Shown here: positions 1-8,494 of the stretch, piece by piece | How the letters are laid out: every line of letters begins with the position of its first letter | How positions within the stretch are numbered: position 1 is the first letter of the stretch | NCBI RefSeq assembly: GCF_003931915.1 | Contig: NZ_RSAA01000002.1 | Coordinates: forward strand, 124,001-188,000 | Direction: 5' to 3' | DNA length: 64,000 nucleotides | Source of the DNA: Saccharopolyspora rhizosphaerae | Lineage (GTDB): Bacteria > Actinomycetota > Actinomycetes > Mycobacteriales > Pseudonocardiaceae | Made by a program: the position numbers and the translations under genes | Notes under the pieces: generated by a model | What the model saw: only the letters and a program-made list of their open reading frames with translations | The model's database searches: none | Told to the model about the DNA's origin: nothing

Positions 1-1473
1 GTCGTGGGTGCCACCACGCTCGACGAGTACCGCAAGAACATCGAGAAGGACCCGGCGCTGGAGCGTCGCTTCCAGCCGGTCCAGGTGCCCGAGCCGAGCG
101 TGGACGACACGATCACGATCCTGCGCGGGTTGCAGGAGCAGTACGAGCAGCACCACAAGGTCAGCTACACCGAGGAGGCCGTGGAGGCCGCCGCGAAGCT
201 GTCCCACCAGTACATCAACGACCGCTTCCTGCCGGACAAGGCGATCGACCTGATCGACCAAGCCGGTGCCCGCAAGCGCCTCAGCGCCGGCGGTGTCGTC
301 GACGACGGTGAGCTGCGGGCCAAGGTCGAGCGGCTGGAGCAGCTGAAGAACGAGGCGGTCGGGCAGGAGGACTACGAGCGCGCCTCCGCGCTGCGCGACG
401 AGATCAACGGCGTCCAGGCGAAGCTGGACCAGGGCGTCTCGGGCGTGCTCGAGGTCGGCCCGGCCGACATCGCCGAGGTCGTCTCGCGGGCGACCGGTGT
501 GCCGGTGTCGCGCCTGACGGCCGAGGAGAAGGTCCGCCTGCAGAGCCTCGAGTCGGAACTGCACCAGCGGGTGATCGGCCAGGACGACGCGGTGCGGGCG
601 CTGGCCCGCGCGGTGCGCCGTTCCCGGAGCGGTCTGGGCGACCCGAACCGCCCGGTGGGCAGCTTCCTGTTCCTGGGCCCGACCGGTGTCGGCAAGACCG
701 AGCTGGCCAAGGCGCTGGCGGAGTCGCTGTTCGGCGACGAGCAGCGGATGACCCGGCTGGACATGAGCGAGTTCCAGGAGCGGCACACGGCCAGCCGCCT
801 GGTCGGCGCCCCTCCCGGCTACGTCGGGCACGGTGAGGCCGGTGAGCTGACCGAGGCCGTGCGGCGCAACCCGTACTCGGTCGTGCTGCTCGACGAGATC
901 GAGAAGGCGCACCCGGACGTGTTCAACACCCTGCTGCAGGTCCTCGACGACGGCCGGATGACCGATGGACAGGGCCGCACGGTGGACTTCAGCAACACGG
1001 TGCTGATCATGACCAGCAACCTGGCTTCGGAGGTCGTCTCCAGCGCGGGCGGCAAGATCGGCTTCACGGCCGGCAGCCCGACCCAGGACCTGGAGGACCG
1101 GGTCATGCCGAAGCTCAAGGACGCGTTCCGGCCGGAGTTCCTCAACCGCATCAACGAGATCGTGGTGTTCAAGCGCCTCGACGGCGAACAGCTGCACACC
1201 ATCACGCGTGCGCTGCTGGCGACCACCACGAAGCGGCTGGCCGACATGGGCATCGAGGTCGAGTTCGACGACTCGGCGGTGTCCTGGGTCGCCGACCGCG
1301 GCTACCAGCCGGAGTTCGGTGCTCGGCCGTTGCGCCGTGCCATCGAGCGCGAGGTCGACGACCGGATCAGCGACCTGATCCTGGACGGCCGGCTCACCGA
1401 GGGCACCCGGCTGCGGGTCACCACCGGCGAGGACGGCTTGGACTTCCAGGTGGACGCCCCGGTCCCGGCCTGA
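1..1473 (+). CDS. clpC: ClpC-type AAA+ chaperone, 3' part (5' end outside window)
   Basis: Hsp100 unfoldase that forms a ring, unfolds substrates with ATP and feeds them to ClpP. The reading frame is open from base 1, so the N-domain and the start of the first AAA+ module lie outside. Visible are the end of AAA-1, a UVR-like coiled segment (about residues 112-146, YERASALRDEI), and a full second AAA+ module: Walker A GPTGVGKT near residue 226, Walker B VVLLDEIEKAH near 294, the RPEFLNRI sensor region near 377, and a Clp C-terminal domain with GARPLRR. The UVR linker in place of a long ClpB M-domain favours ClpC over ClpB. An actinobacterium often has more than one ClpC-like paralogue, so this may not be the main ClpC1. 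A strong hairpin follows the stop. Confidence 0.9.
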   Translation, partial: VVGATTLDEYRKNIEKDPALERRFQPVQVPEPSVDDTITILRGLQEQYEQHHKVSYTEEAVEAAAKLSHQYINDRFLPDKAIDLIDQAGARKRLSAGGVVDDGELRAKVERLEQLKNEAVGQEDYERASALRDEINGVQAKLDQGVSGVLEVGPADIAEVVSRATGVPVSRLTAEEKVRLQSLESELHQRVIGQDDAVRALARAVRRSRSGLGDPNRPVGSFLFLGPTGVGKTELAKALAESLFGDEQRMTRLDMSEFQERHTASRLVGAPPGYVGHGEAGELTEAVRRNPYSVVLLDEIEKAHPDVFNTLLQVLDDGRMTDGQGRTVDFSNTVLIMTSNLASEVVSSAGGKIGFTAGSPTQDLEDRVMPKLKDAFRPEFLNRINEIVVFKRLDGEQLHTITRALLATTTKRLADMGIEVEFDDSAVSWVADRGYQPEFGARPLRRAIEREVDDRISDLILDGRLTEGTRLRVTTGEDGLDFQVDAPVPA

Positions 1474-1497
1474 GTGCGCAGGTGAACCGAAGATGTG

Positions 1498-1525
1498 GAG
1501 GCGGGCACCTTCGGGTGCCCGCCTC
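1498..1525 (+). terminator. Intrinsic terminator hairpin after clpC
   Basis: Perfect 12-bp stem (GAGGCGGGCACC / GGTGCCCGCCTC) with a stable TTCG tetraloop, beginning 25 bases after the clpC stop and ending 25 bases before the next start. There is no long T tract, which is common for actinobacterial terminators. Confidence 0.8.
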
Positions 1526-1550
1526 TCGTCGTGCGCGGGAGGATCAGGGC

Positions 1551-1898
1551 GTGTCGGACCGCATCGCCGTCTACGGAACCCTGCAGCACGGCTCGGCCGC
1601 GTGGCACCTGCTGGAGCCGCTGGTCACCGGCCCGTCCGAGCGGGTCGAGCTGCCCGGAACGCTCTACGACACCGGCCGGGGCTACCCGGCACTGCGCCTC
1701 GACGGAGGTGGCCGGGTGCCCGCCCAGGTGTTCCGCCTGCGCGACCCCACCCGCGCCTGGCCGCTCCTGGACCACTACGAGGGCCCGGACTACGAACGCC
1801 ACCTCATCACCGTCGCGGGCGGGTCGTGCTGGGTCTACTCCTGGCCGGGGCCGACCACCGGGTTCCGGCCGCTCCCCCGCGGCTGGCCACCCGCCTGA
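1551..1898 (+). CDS. Gamma-glutamylcyclotransferase (AIG2)-like protein
   Basis: Small single-domain protein of 115 residues in the GGCT/AIG2 fold, whose members cyclise gamma-glutamyl amines to 5-oxoproline or act on related gamma-glutamyl adducts. The family signature YGTL sits at residues 8-11 in the substrate loop, and the expected acidic residue lies in DHYEGPDYER near residue 79. The GTG at 1551 is chosen because GGAGGA lies about 7 bases upstream and it brings YGTL close to the N-terminus; an upstream in-frame start would fall inside the clpC terminator. The substrate is unknown. It appears to be a single-gene unit. Confidence 0.75.
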   Translation: MSDRIAVYGTLQHGSAAWHLLEPLVTGPSERVELPGTLYDTGRGYPALRLDGGGRVPAQVFRLRDPTRAWPLLDHYEGPDYERHLITVAGGSCWVYSWPGPTTGFRPLPRGWPPA

Positions 1899-2062
1899 GC
1901 CGATCGGCCGGAGACCGGGCTGCGGCCTTCCCGCCCCGGATCTCCCACCCCAGGTCAGAGCGTTCCGGTTGCTGATCGGGTCCCACGGATTGACCCTTCA
2001 CAGCACGTTCCAACGTTGCGATACTTGTTCAACCAGGCGGTACTACCCGGTGGAGGTGGGCC

Positions 2063-2329
2063 ATGCTCCCCAGGGACGAGAGGCGCCGCCTGCGAGAGAT
2101 CGAGCAGCAGCTCGTCGACGAAGATCCCCGGCTCGCGCGCAAGCTGAGCCAGACCAGCACGCTCGGTTACCTGCGTGCTCGCGTCTCGGTCCGGCTGGTG
2201 GCGGCGGCTTTCGCGGGCGTGCTGGCGATCATGTGCCTGTTCCTCGACGAGGGTGTGGCGGCGCTGACTTCGGCCGCGCTGGCGGGGCTGCTGATGATCT
2301 CCCGCACCTGGCGGGTCGAACTGCTCTGA
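2063..2329 (+). CDS. DUF3040 membrane protein
   Basis: 88-residue protein opening with the DUF3040 signature (MLPRDERRRLREIEQQL, then DEDPRLARKL), a charged helix, followed by one or two hydrophobic segments (about residues 42-78). This family is almost confined to actinobacteria and is usually described as a small inner-membrane protein of unknown function. An AGGTGGGCC sequence lies just upstream of the ATG. The 164-base gap before it shows no recognisable feature. No partner gene is evident. Confidence 0.8.
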   Translation: MLPRDERRRLREIEQQLVDEDPRLARKLSQTSTLGYLRARVSVRLVAAAFAGVLAIMCLFLDEGVAALTSAALAGLLMISRTWRVELL

Positions 2330-2494
2330 TCATCCACTGTGCCCGGTTCGCCCCGGCCGGCGAACACCCGGTGCTCGGGTGGTTCGGGCCCGCGTGGCCC
2401 GACACGTCGCTGGTGTGTCGGTGTGGTGCCCTGCCGCGCTCATGAGGAGAATCGGCGCGGACCTGCACCACTCGCTTCGCCGGGGAGTTCCACG

Positions 2495-3358
2495 ATGACG
2501 ACTGCTGCTTTCCTGGGCACCGGGACGATGGGCGCGCCGATGGTGCGCAACCTGGCCGCCGCCGGTTTCGACCTCCGGGTGTGGAACCGCACGCGCAGCC
2601 GCGCCGAGCCGCTCGCCGAGTGCGGCGCGGTCGTCACCGGTTCTCCAGCCGAGGCCGCCCGGGGCGCGGACGTGCTGATCACCATGCTGCTCGACGCCGA
2701 CGCCACGATCGCCGCCGGTAGCGAGGCGGCAGCCGCGCTCAACCCGGGCGGGGTCTGGGTGCAGATGGGCACGATCGGTCTTCCCGGGACCGAGTCGGTG
2801 TGCGCCGCTGCGGCCGAGGTCGGCGGCATCGCCGTGGTGGACGCACCGGTGCTGGGCACGAAGATGCCCGCCGAGAAGGGCGAGCTGGTGGTGCTGGCCG
2901 CTGGTGCACCCGAGGTGCGCGAGCGCGTGCAGCCGCTGTTCGACGCGGTCGGCTCCCGCACCCGGTGGGTCGGCGAGAGCCCGTCGCAGGCGGCCGGGAC
3001 CCGGATGAAGCTGGTGGCCAACAACTGGGTGCTGACGCTGACCAACGCCGTCGGCGAATCGATCGCGCTGGCCGAGGACCTCGGCGTGGACCCGTCGGAG
3101 TTCCTGGCCGCCATCGAGGGGACCGCTGTCGACTCCGCCTACGCCCACGTCAAGGGCAAGGCCATCATCAACGGCGAGTTCCCACCGGCGTTCGCCCTCA
3201 GCGCCGCCGCCAAGGACGCCGCTCTGGTCTCCCAAGCGGCGAGCGACGGCCTGCGGCTGGACCTGGCCGAGGCGGTCAGGGCCCGGTTCGCCCGAGCCCT
3301 GACCGCCGGTCACGGCGACGAGGACATGGCTGCGGTGTACTACGCCTCCCGGCCTTGA
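2495..3358 (+). CDS. NAD(P)-dependent beta-hydroxyacid dehydrogenase family oxidoreductase
   Basis: 287-residue soluble dehydrogenase of the 3-hydroxyisobutyrate / tartronate-semialdehyde / glyoxylate reductase superfamily. The N-terminal Rossmann motif FLGTGTMGAPM (residues 5-15) binds the dinucleotide, and the catalytic lysine is expected in RMKLVANNW near residue 170, with an all-helical C-terminal half. The substrate loop reads VDAPVLGTK rather than the classic DAPVSGG, so activity on 3-hydroxyisobutyrate itself should not be assumed. The ATG at 2495 follows GGGGAG and puts the Rossmann motif at the N-terminus. The stop abuts the convergent GH3 gene with one base between them. Confidence 0.85.
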   Translation: MTTAAFLGTGTMGAPMVRNLAAAGFDLRVWNRTRSRAEPLAECGAVVTGSPAEAARGADVLITMLLDADATIAAGSEAAAALNPGGVWVQMGTIGLPGTESVCAAAAEVGGIAVVDAPVLGTKMPAEKGELVVLAAGAPEVRERVQPLFDAVGSRTRWVGESPSQAAGTRMKLVANNWVLTLTNAVGESIALAEDLGVDPSEFLAAIEGTAVDSAYAHVKGKAIINGEFPPAFALSAAAKDAALVSQAASDGLRLDLAEAVRARFARALTAGHGDEDMAAVYYASRP

Positions 3359-3359
3359 C

Positions 3360-5549
3360 TCACCGCACGCGGCGTGGCGCGGGCACCGTGAAGCCGCCGT
3401 CGACGCGGATGTCGCGGGAGGATTCGCCGACCTCGACCCGGTAGTTGCCCGCGGCGACGGTCCACCTGCCGGCGAGCTGGTCCCAGTAGGCCAGCGAGCG
3501 GTCGGTGAGGGTGAACGTCACCGAAGCCGAGCGGCCCGGTTCGAGGGTGAGCTTGGTGAACCCCTTGAGCTGGCGCGGCGGCTGGGGCACGTCCTCGCGC
3601 GGCGAGGGCAGGCCCAGGTACAGCTGCGGCACCGCGTGCCCGGTGCGGGCACCGGTGTTGGTGACCACCACGCTCACCTCGGTGTCGGAGACCTCCAGGT
3701 CGGAGTAGCCGAAGGAGGTGTAGGACAGGCCGTGTCCGAACGGGAAGGCCGGTTCGACCTCGTGCGCGTCGTAGTGGCGGTAGCCGACGAAGACACCTTC
3801 GGTGAAGTGCACGTCCAGCCCCAGGCCCGGGTAGCGGGCGACGTCACCGGCGGTGGGCGTGTCGGCGTCGCTGTCGGGGAAGGTCAGCGGTAGCCGGCCT
3901 CCCGGGTCGACGTCGCCGAAGAGCACCCTGGCGAGGGCGGTTCCGGCGTTGGCGCCCGGGTACCAGGCCTCCACCAGCGCTCGCGTGCGGTAGCGCCACG
4001 GGGTGCGCACCGGACCGCCGGTCTCCAGCACGACGACGGTGTTGGCGTTGGCGTCCAGCACCGCGTCGATGATCGCGTCCTGGTCGGCCAGCGGGTTGCC
4101 CAGCGCGGGCGGCGGGAACTGGGCGACGCCGGAGTCGAGGTCGAGGTTCGGCTTGTCCAGGAACTCCGACATCATGTCGGAGACGACCACCACGGCGATG
4201 TCGGCGTTGCGCGCGGCTTCGGCCGCGGCCTGCGGCGTCCGGCCGGGCTCGTGCACGACGGTGATCCCGGCGTCGACGCCGCGCTGCTGGAGGCCCCGCA
4301 GCGGGGTGACGAAGCTGTACGGCGTGGTCGACGAGGAGCCACCGCCTTGCACGAACTCGTCGGCGGCGTCGCCGATCACCGCGATCGTGCTGCCCCGCAG
4401 CGCGTTCGCGTCCAGCGGCAGCAGGCCGTCGTTGCGCAGCAACGTCATGCCCTGCTCGGCCACGCGGCCGGCGATCTCGAGGTGCGCCGGCTTGTCGATC
4501 TGGCTCTCGTCGTCGGGGTACGCGGGACGGTCGACGATGCCGTGCGCGAACATGGTGCGCAGGATGCGGTGGGCGTGTTCGTCCACATCGGACGTCGCGG
4601 CCTGGCCGGTGGCCAGCGCGGTGCGGATCGCGGCGGGCGAGTACACCAGCGCGGGCCACGGCTCGAAGTCCATGCCGTTGGCCAGCGAGTTGCCGGTGGA
4701 GTGCATCGCGGCGTAGTCGGCGATGGTGTAGCCGGTGAAGCCCCACTCGTGCTTGAGCAGGTCGTTGAGCAGCCACTGGTGCTCGCAGGCGTACTGGCCG
4801 CCGACGCGGTTGTAGGAACCCATGACCGCGCCGACCCCGGCTTCGCGGACCGCGGCCTCGAACGGCGGGAGGTAGATCTCGCGCAGCGTGCGCTCGTCGA
4901 CGACGGCGTTGTAGAGCATCCGCGACCCGACGACGCCCAGCTGGCCCTCCTGGACGTAGGCGGCGAAGTGCTTGACGCACACCAGAACGCCCTCGGAATG
5001 CGCACCCTCGGCCCAGCCGACGCCGATGCGCGAGGACAGCAGCGGGTCCTCACCGAAGCCTTCGAAGGCGCGGCCCGAGGTGGGCAGCCGCAGCACGTCA
5101 ACGGTCGGCCCGAACACCACGTCGTTGCCCTTGCAGCGCACCTCGTTGGCGACGGTGGCGCCGTAGGTCGTGGCCAAGTCCGTGTCGAACGAGGCGGCCA
5201 GCGAGACGCCGGAGGGCATCGAGGTGCCGCTGCCCTGCCGGGAGCCCACCGGGCCGTCGCCGTAGTACACCGGCGGGACGCCGAGCCGGTCGACGCCGTG
5301 GCCGGTCCCGGTGTGCCCGGAGCCGGCGGCGCCGAACAAGTCGTCACCGCCGAGCAACGAGATCTTCTCGTCCCACGTCATCTCGCGGAGCACCAGCGAC
5401 GCTCGTTCGTCGGGCGGCAGCCCCGGACCGCACCACGCGTGCTCACCACAGCGCCCCGGCGCGGCCGCCGCCGCACCCGTGGGCAGGACGGTGGCCAACC
5501 CGGCCAGTCCGGCGGCTGTCATCAGCGTCCGACGATTCACGTGCTGCAT
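3360..5549 (-). CDS. Secreted glycoside hydrolase family 3 (beta-glucosidase-like)
   Basis: 729-residue exported enzyme that removes terminal beta-linked sugars from oligosaccharides or glycosides. The N-terminus carries a Tat-like signal (NRRTLM, then a hydrophobic stretch ending AAAAAPG). The GH3 (alpha/beta)8 domain includes YYGDGPVG, the KHFAAY substrate-binding segment and TGYTIADY, whose Asp is the expected nucleophile. The alpha/beta sandwich domain follows (VIGDAADEF), then a C-terminal fibronectin-III-like domain starting near FPFGHGLSYTSF. The ATG at 5549 is preferred because GGGGAG lies about 11 bases upstream; another ATG at 5570 has a poorer ribosome site. Substrate linkage cannot be read from sequence. 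An inverted repeat lies just upstream. Confidence 0.92.
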   Translation of the reverse strand: MQHVNRRTLMTAAGLAGLATVLPTGAAAAAPGRCGEHAWCGPGLPPDERASLVLREMTWDEKISLLGGDDLFGAAGSGHTGTGHGVDRLGVPPVYYGDGPVGSRQGSGTSMPSGVSLAASFDTDLATTYGATVANEVRCKGNDVVFGPTVDVLRLPTSGRAFEGFGEDPLLSSRIGVGWAEGAHSEGVLVCVKHFAAYVQEGQLGVVGSRMLYNAVVDERTLREIYLPPFEAAVREAGVGAVMGSYNRVGGQYACEHQWLLNDLLKHEWGFTGYTIADYAAMHSTGNSLANGMDFEPWPALVYSPAAIRTALATGQAATSDVDEHAHRILRTMFAHGIVDRPAYPDDESQIDKPAHLEIAGRVAEQGMTLLRNDGLLPLDANALRGSTIAVIGDAADEFVQGGGSSSTTPYSFVTPLRGLQQRGVDAGITVVHEPGRTPQAAAEAARNADIAVVVVSDMMSEFLDKPNLDLDSGVAQFPPPALGNPLADQDAIIDAVLDANANTVVVLETGGPVRTPWRYRTRALVEAWYPGANAGTALARVLFGDVDPGGRLPLTFPDSDADTPTAGDVARYPGLGLDVHFTEGVFVGYRHYDAHEVEPAFPFGHGLSYTSFGYSDLEVSDTEVSVVVTNTGARTGHAVPQLYLGLPSPREDVPQPPRQLKGFTKLTLEPGRSASVTFTLTDRSLAYWDQLAGRWTVAAGNYRVEVGESSRDIRVDGGFTVPAPRRVR

Positions 5550-5573
5550 CTGGCGCAGGGCTCCCCTCATTCC

Positions 5574-5584
5574 GTACGTCGTAC
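5574..5584. promoter_or_regulatory. Inverted repeat GTACG-T-CGTAC upstream of the GH3 gene
   Basis: Perfect 5-bp arms around a single base, about 25 bases before the chosen GH3 start. It could be a repressor operator in the leader region. No adjacent regulator gene supports this, so it remains tentative. Confidence 0.3.
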
Positions 5585-5797
5585 GATCCGCCCAGTCTCC
5601 GCCAGCGACGCGCGCAGATCATCACCCAGATGCAGTCACCTGAGCCACCAAGCCAGCCCAGGAACCGCCTGTCACGACCACGAACACCACCCCACCCGCC
5701 GCACGAGCCTCGAACCCCCGGCAACAAGCCGCTTCCCCACAACGGGAGACAGCCGCCCCCACCCAGCCTCCCTCGTGGTCTCACCCGAACCCGGTAG

Positions 5798-5872
5798 CCG
5801 CCTCCGGGCCGACCCTTGCGCGGGCTCACGACACTTCGCGCGACACGTCGTTCGGCTCCCGAACGACCCGGG
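5798..5872. repeat. Dispersed 75-bp repeat, copy A
   Basis: About 75 bases closely match copy B at 6544-6617. Shared blocks include GACCCTTGCGC, the palindromic centre around CGCGCGA, and TCGTTCGGCTCCCGAA. The centre belongs to the wider family of CGCGCGA-core palindromes in this window. The two copies flank the TM2 gene in the same orientation. Confidence 0.7.
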
Positions 5873-6129
5873 ATGGCCAGGGCCGGAGCTCGTCGGGGTG
5901 GAACACGGCGGCGAGTGGTGGGAAGGCGGCCGCGCTGATGACCCACGCACGGCCGGGTCGCCGGTGGCCGCGGCCTTGTCGGTGACGTCCCGGTTCTCGA
6001 TGGCCGGTGACAGGCGCGGTCTTCGACGCGGGGGACGTCGCCCTGCGGGAGGGGCTTCAGACCCTCCCCGGCGCCTGCGGCCCGGCGGAAGGTGTACCTG
6101 TGCCGAGTTCGAGTCCCAGGGGGCCAACG

Positions 6130-6420
6130 ATGACGATCTCGCTCGACAGCCAACAGCTGATGCGCTACCAGGCGCAGGCCCGCTCGCCCGTGGCCGCCTA
6201 CCTCATGCTCGCCGTCTTCGGCGTGTTCGGCGTGCACCGGTTCTACGTCGACCGCGAGGGACCCGGCATCGCGCAGTTGGTGCTCACCCTCACGCTCGTC
6301 GGCTTGCCGGTGACGCTGGTGTGGGTCGTCGTCGACGCGTTCCTGCTGCACCGCTACGTCGTCGAGTGGAACCTCGACCTCGTTCAGCGGCTCAGCACCG
6401 ACACGACGCTCACCGTCTGA
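6130..6420 (+). CDS. TM2 domain membrane protein
   Basis: 96-residue integral membrane protein with the TM2 arrangement: a first helix around AAYLMLAVFGVFGVHRFYVD (the GVHRFYVD turn is the family hallmark), a short polar turn, then a second helix around LVLTLTLVGLPVTLVWVVVDAF. TM2 proteins are widespread small membrane proteins without a settled bacterial function. The ATG at 6130 follows AGGGGG. The gene stands alone between two copies of a dispersed repeat. Confidence 0.85.
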   Translation: MTISLDSQQLMRYQAQARSPVAAYLMLAVFGVFGVHRFYVDREGPGIAQLVLTLTLVGLPVTLVWVVVDAFLLHRYVVEWNLDLVQRLSTDTTLTV

Positions 6421-6543
6421 GTCGCGGTGCGGAGCCGCGATGCCGGCAACGGAACCCGAGGCGAAAGCCCGGAACACGCCTCCACCGCCGACCGCACCAC
6501 ACCGCAACCAGCCGCCTCCGGGGTCCCATCCCGGCCCCGAAGG

Positions 6544-6617
6544 CCGCCTCCAGGACGACCCTTGCGCAGGCCCACGACATCACGCGCGAAATGTCGTTCG
6601 GCTCCCGAAGGACCCGG
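6544..6617. repeat. Dispersed 75-bp repeat, copy B
   Basis: Partner of copy A (5798-5872) and in the same orientation. It has the same GACCCTTGCGC start, a palindromic centre ACGCGCGAAATGTCG, and the TTCGGCTCCCGAA end. It lies just downstream of the stop of the minus-strand dehydroshikimate dehydratase gene. Confidence 0.7.
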
Positions 6618-6661
6618 CGCGGACCGGGCGGTCCGCGAGCCGGGGCGGCAGGGCGTTCGGG

Positions 6662-8494
6662 TCAGGCGGGCGGGGTCGTGGGCTGGGAGGCGGCCATGCG
6701 CTGCCTGCGGTGGGCGGCCATGCGGACCGGGGCGTTGGCGACGCCGTACCCCGCGTAGTCGCCGACGCGTTGCACGAGCTCGAGGAACACCCGGGAGCCG
6801 AACAGCTCGGTGACCACGTGCAGGAACTCCCCGCCGGCGTCGCGGTCGTAGAGCACCGATCCCCGCCGAAGCGAGGCCAGCAGCTCGGGGTCGAGTGCGA
6901 AGCGGGCGTCGAGGTCGTCGTAGTAGTTGTCCGGGATCGGCAGCACAGGAGCACCGGACGCGCGCAGCCGTTCGGCCATCGCGAGCACGTCGGTGCAGGT
7001 GAAGGCGATGTGCTGCGGGTCGCGGACGGCCGGGGCCCACTCGCCGCGCCGCACCAGGGTGCCGTTGAGGGCGATGCGCACCGAGCAGGTGGCGTCGACC
7101 ATGCCGCGGTTGCGGACCATCCCGAAGGGAGCCGCGTACTCGGTCACCTCCTCCGGTTCGAGGCCGAGCACCGAGCGGCAGAACAGCGCCGCCTCGTCGA
7201 AGTGGTCGAACGGCTGGGTCAGCGACACGTGGTCGATGCCGGTGATCAGCCCCTCGGGCGGAGTCGCGGAGTCGCGGAAGTCGGAGAGCCAGCCGTCGGG
7301 TGCTGAGGTGTCGCAGAAGAACACGCCGGTCCCGTCGGGCGCGGCGACCGAGGCCAGGCCTGCTTCCTGCGGACCGCGCTCGCGCGGCAGGATCGGCGAG
7401 CTCATCGCCTCGGCTCGCCGGGCCGAGCGCAGCGGGTCGGCGCTCTCCACCGCCAGTGCGCCGATCTCGGCGGTGTCCGGTTCGGAGGCGGAACTGTTGA
7501 TCAGCACCCGCGCACCGCCCTGCTCCCAGCGGTGCACCGCTTTGCTGCGGTGCTCCCCGGTTTCGACGAAACCCAGCGCGGCCAGGCCGTCGGCGAGCCC
7601 GGTGGCGGTGGCGGGGTCGGCGAGGAGTTCGGCGAAGGCGTAGCCGTTGAGCTCGGGGGCGGGTTCGGCGACCGGGATCCCGAGCTGCTCCTCGAGCAAC
7701 CGCAGCGAGCGCATCGCGTCCACTGCAGCGGGTTTCGGGTCCGCCTGCCGGAAGACGTCGTTGAACACCTCCAGCGACAGCGGACCGGTGTAGCCGGCCT
7801 CGAGGACGTTGCCCGCGAAGGTCGTCAGGTCGAACGAGCCCTGCCCGGGGAACAGTCGGTGGTGACGGCTCCACTGCAGCACGTCCATGTCCAGCTTCGG
7901 CGCGTCGGCGAGCTGCAGGTAGAACAACTTCTCGCCGGGGATGGTGCGGATGAGCGCGGGATCGCCGTCGCGGGAGAGCACGTGGAAGGAGTCCAGGCAG
8001 AGCCCCAGCGCGGGGTGGTCGGCGCGGCGCACGATCCGCCACGAGTGCTCGTAGGTGTTGACGAAGCGGCCCCAGGCCAGCGCCTCGTAGGCGACCCGCA
8101 TGCCGCGCGCCTGGGCGTGCTCGGCGAGGGTGCGCAAATGCTCGGCGGCCAGTTCGTCGTCGTCGACGGCCTCCGGGGACACCGTCGAGCACACCAGGAC
8201 CAGGTCGGTGCCCAACTGCTCCATGACGTCGAACTTGCGCTCGGCGCGGCGCAGGTTCTCCCGCAACCGCGCGGGCGGAACCGCTTCGAAGTCGCGGAAG
8301 GGCTGGTATAGGTCGACCGACAGGCCCAGCTCGCGGCAGTGCGCACCGATCTCGGCGGGCGAGGCGGCCGAAGCGATCAGGTCGTTCTCGAAGATCTCCA
8401 CGCCGTCGAAACCGGCGGCAGCGGCGGCGACGAGCTTGTCCTCCACGGTGCCCGACAGGCAGACGGTGGCGATGGACCGTCGTGGCTCAGACAT
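6662..8494 (-). CDS. quiC: 3-dehydroshikimate dehydratase fused to an HPPD-like domain (QuiC type)
   Basis: 610-residue two-part protein. The N-terminal half (about 1-280) is an AP-endonuclease/xylose-isomerase-like TIM barrel of the 3-dehydroshikimate dehydratase type, which converts 3-dehydroshikimate to protocatechuate. The C-terminal half (about 280-600) resembles 4-hydroxyphenylpyruvate dioxygenase and keeps a plausible 2-His-1-Glu metal site (DHVSL, QHIAFTC, FLELVQR). The same fusion is known from bacterial QuiC proteins. The ATG at 8494 follows GGAGGG and overlaps the end of the shikimate dehydrogenase gene by 8 bases, so the two are translationally coupled. Ring-cleavage genes are not in the window. 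Confidence 0.88.
   Translation of the reverse strand: MSEPRRSIATVCLSGTVEDKLVAAAAAGFDGVEIFENDLIASAASPAEIGAHCRELGLSVDLYQPFRDFEAVPPARLRENLRRAERKFDVMEQLGTDLVLVCSTVSPEAVDDDELAAEHLRTLAEHAQARGMRVAYEALAWGRFVNTYEHSWRIVRRADHPALGLCLDSFHVLSRDGDPALIRTIPGEKLFYLQLADAPKLDMDVLQWSRHHRLFPGQGSFDLTTFAGNVLEAGYTGPLSLEVFNDVFRQADPKPAAVDAMRSLRLLEEQLGIPVAEPAPELNGYAFAELLADPATATGLADGLAALGFVETGEHRSKAVHRWEQGGARVLINSSASEPDTAEIGALAVESADPLRSARRAEAMSSPILPRERGPQEAGLASVAAPDGTGVFFCDTSAPDGWLSDFRDSATPPEGLITGIDHVSLTQPFDHFDEAALFCRSVLGLEPEEVTEYAAPFGMVRNRGMVDATCSVRIALNGTLVRRGEWAPAVRDPQHIAFTCTDVLAMAERLRASGAPVLPIPDNYYDDLDARFALDPELLASLRRGSVLYDRDAGGEFLHVVTELFGSRVFLELVQRVGDYAGYGVANAPVRMAAHRRQRMAASQPTTPPA

Larger units (their letters stand above)
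5550..6129. other. 580-bp intergenic region without a gene
   Basis: No convincing coding sequence on either strand; open frames here are GC-driven and lack family features. It holds the inverted repeat before the GH3 gene, copy A of a 75-bp dispersed repeat (5798-5872), and a hairpin at 6047-6068 (GGGAGGG / CCCTCCC) about 60 bases before the TM2 gene that could act as a terminator or attenuator. Confidence 0.6.

Noticed and set aside
6040..6125. Hairpin plus GAGTTCGAGTCCC before the TM2 gene, resembling a tRNA
   Set aside because: The putative T-stem bases do not pair and the hairpin loop is not of anticodon type.
4251..6758. Long plus-strand open frame across the GH3 gene and beyond
   Set aside because: It covers the antisense of a well-supported glycosidase and then non-coding repeats; no ribosome site or domain.
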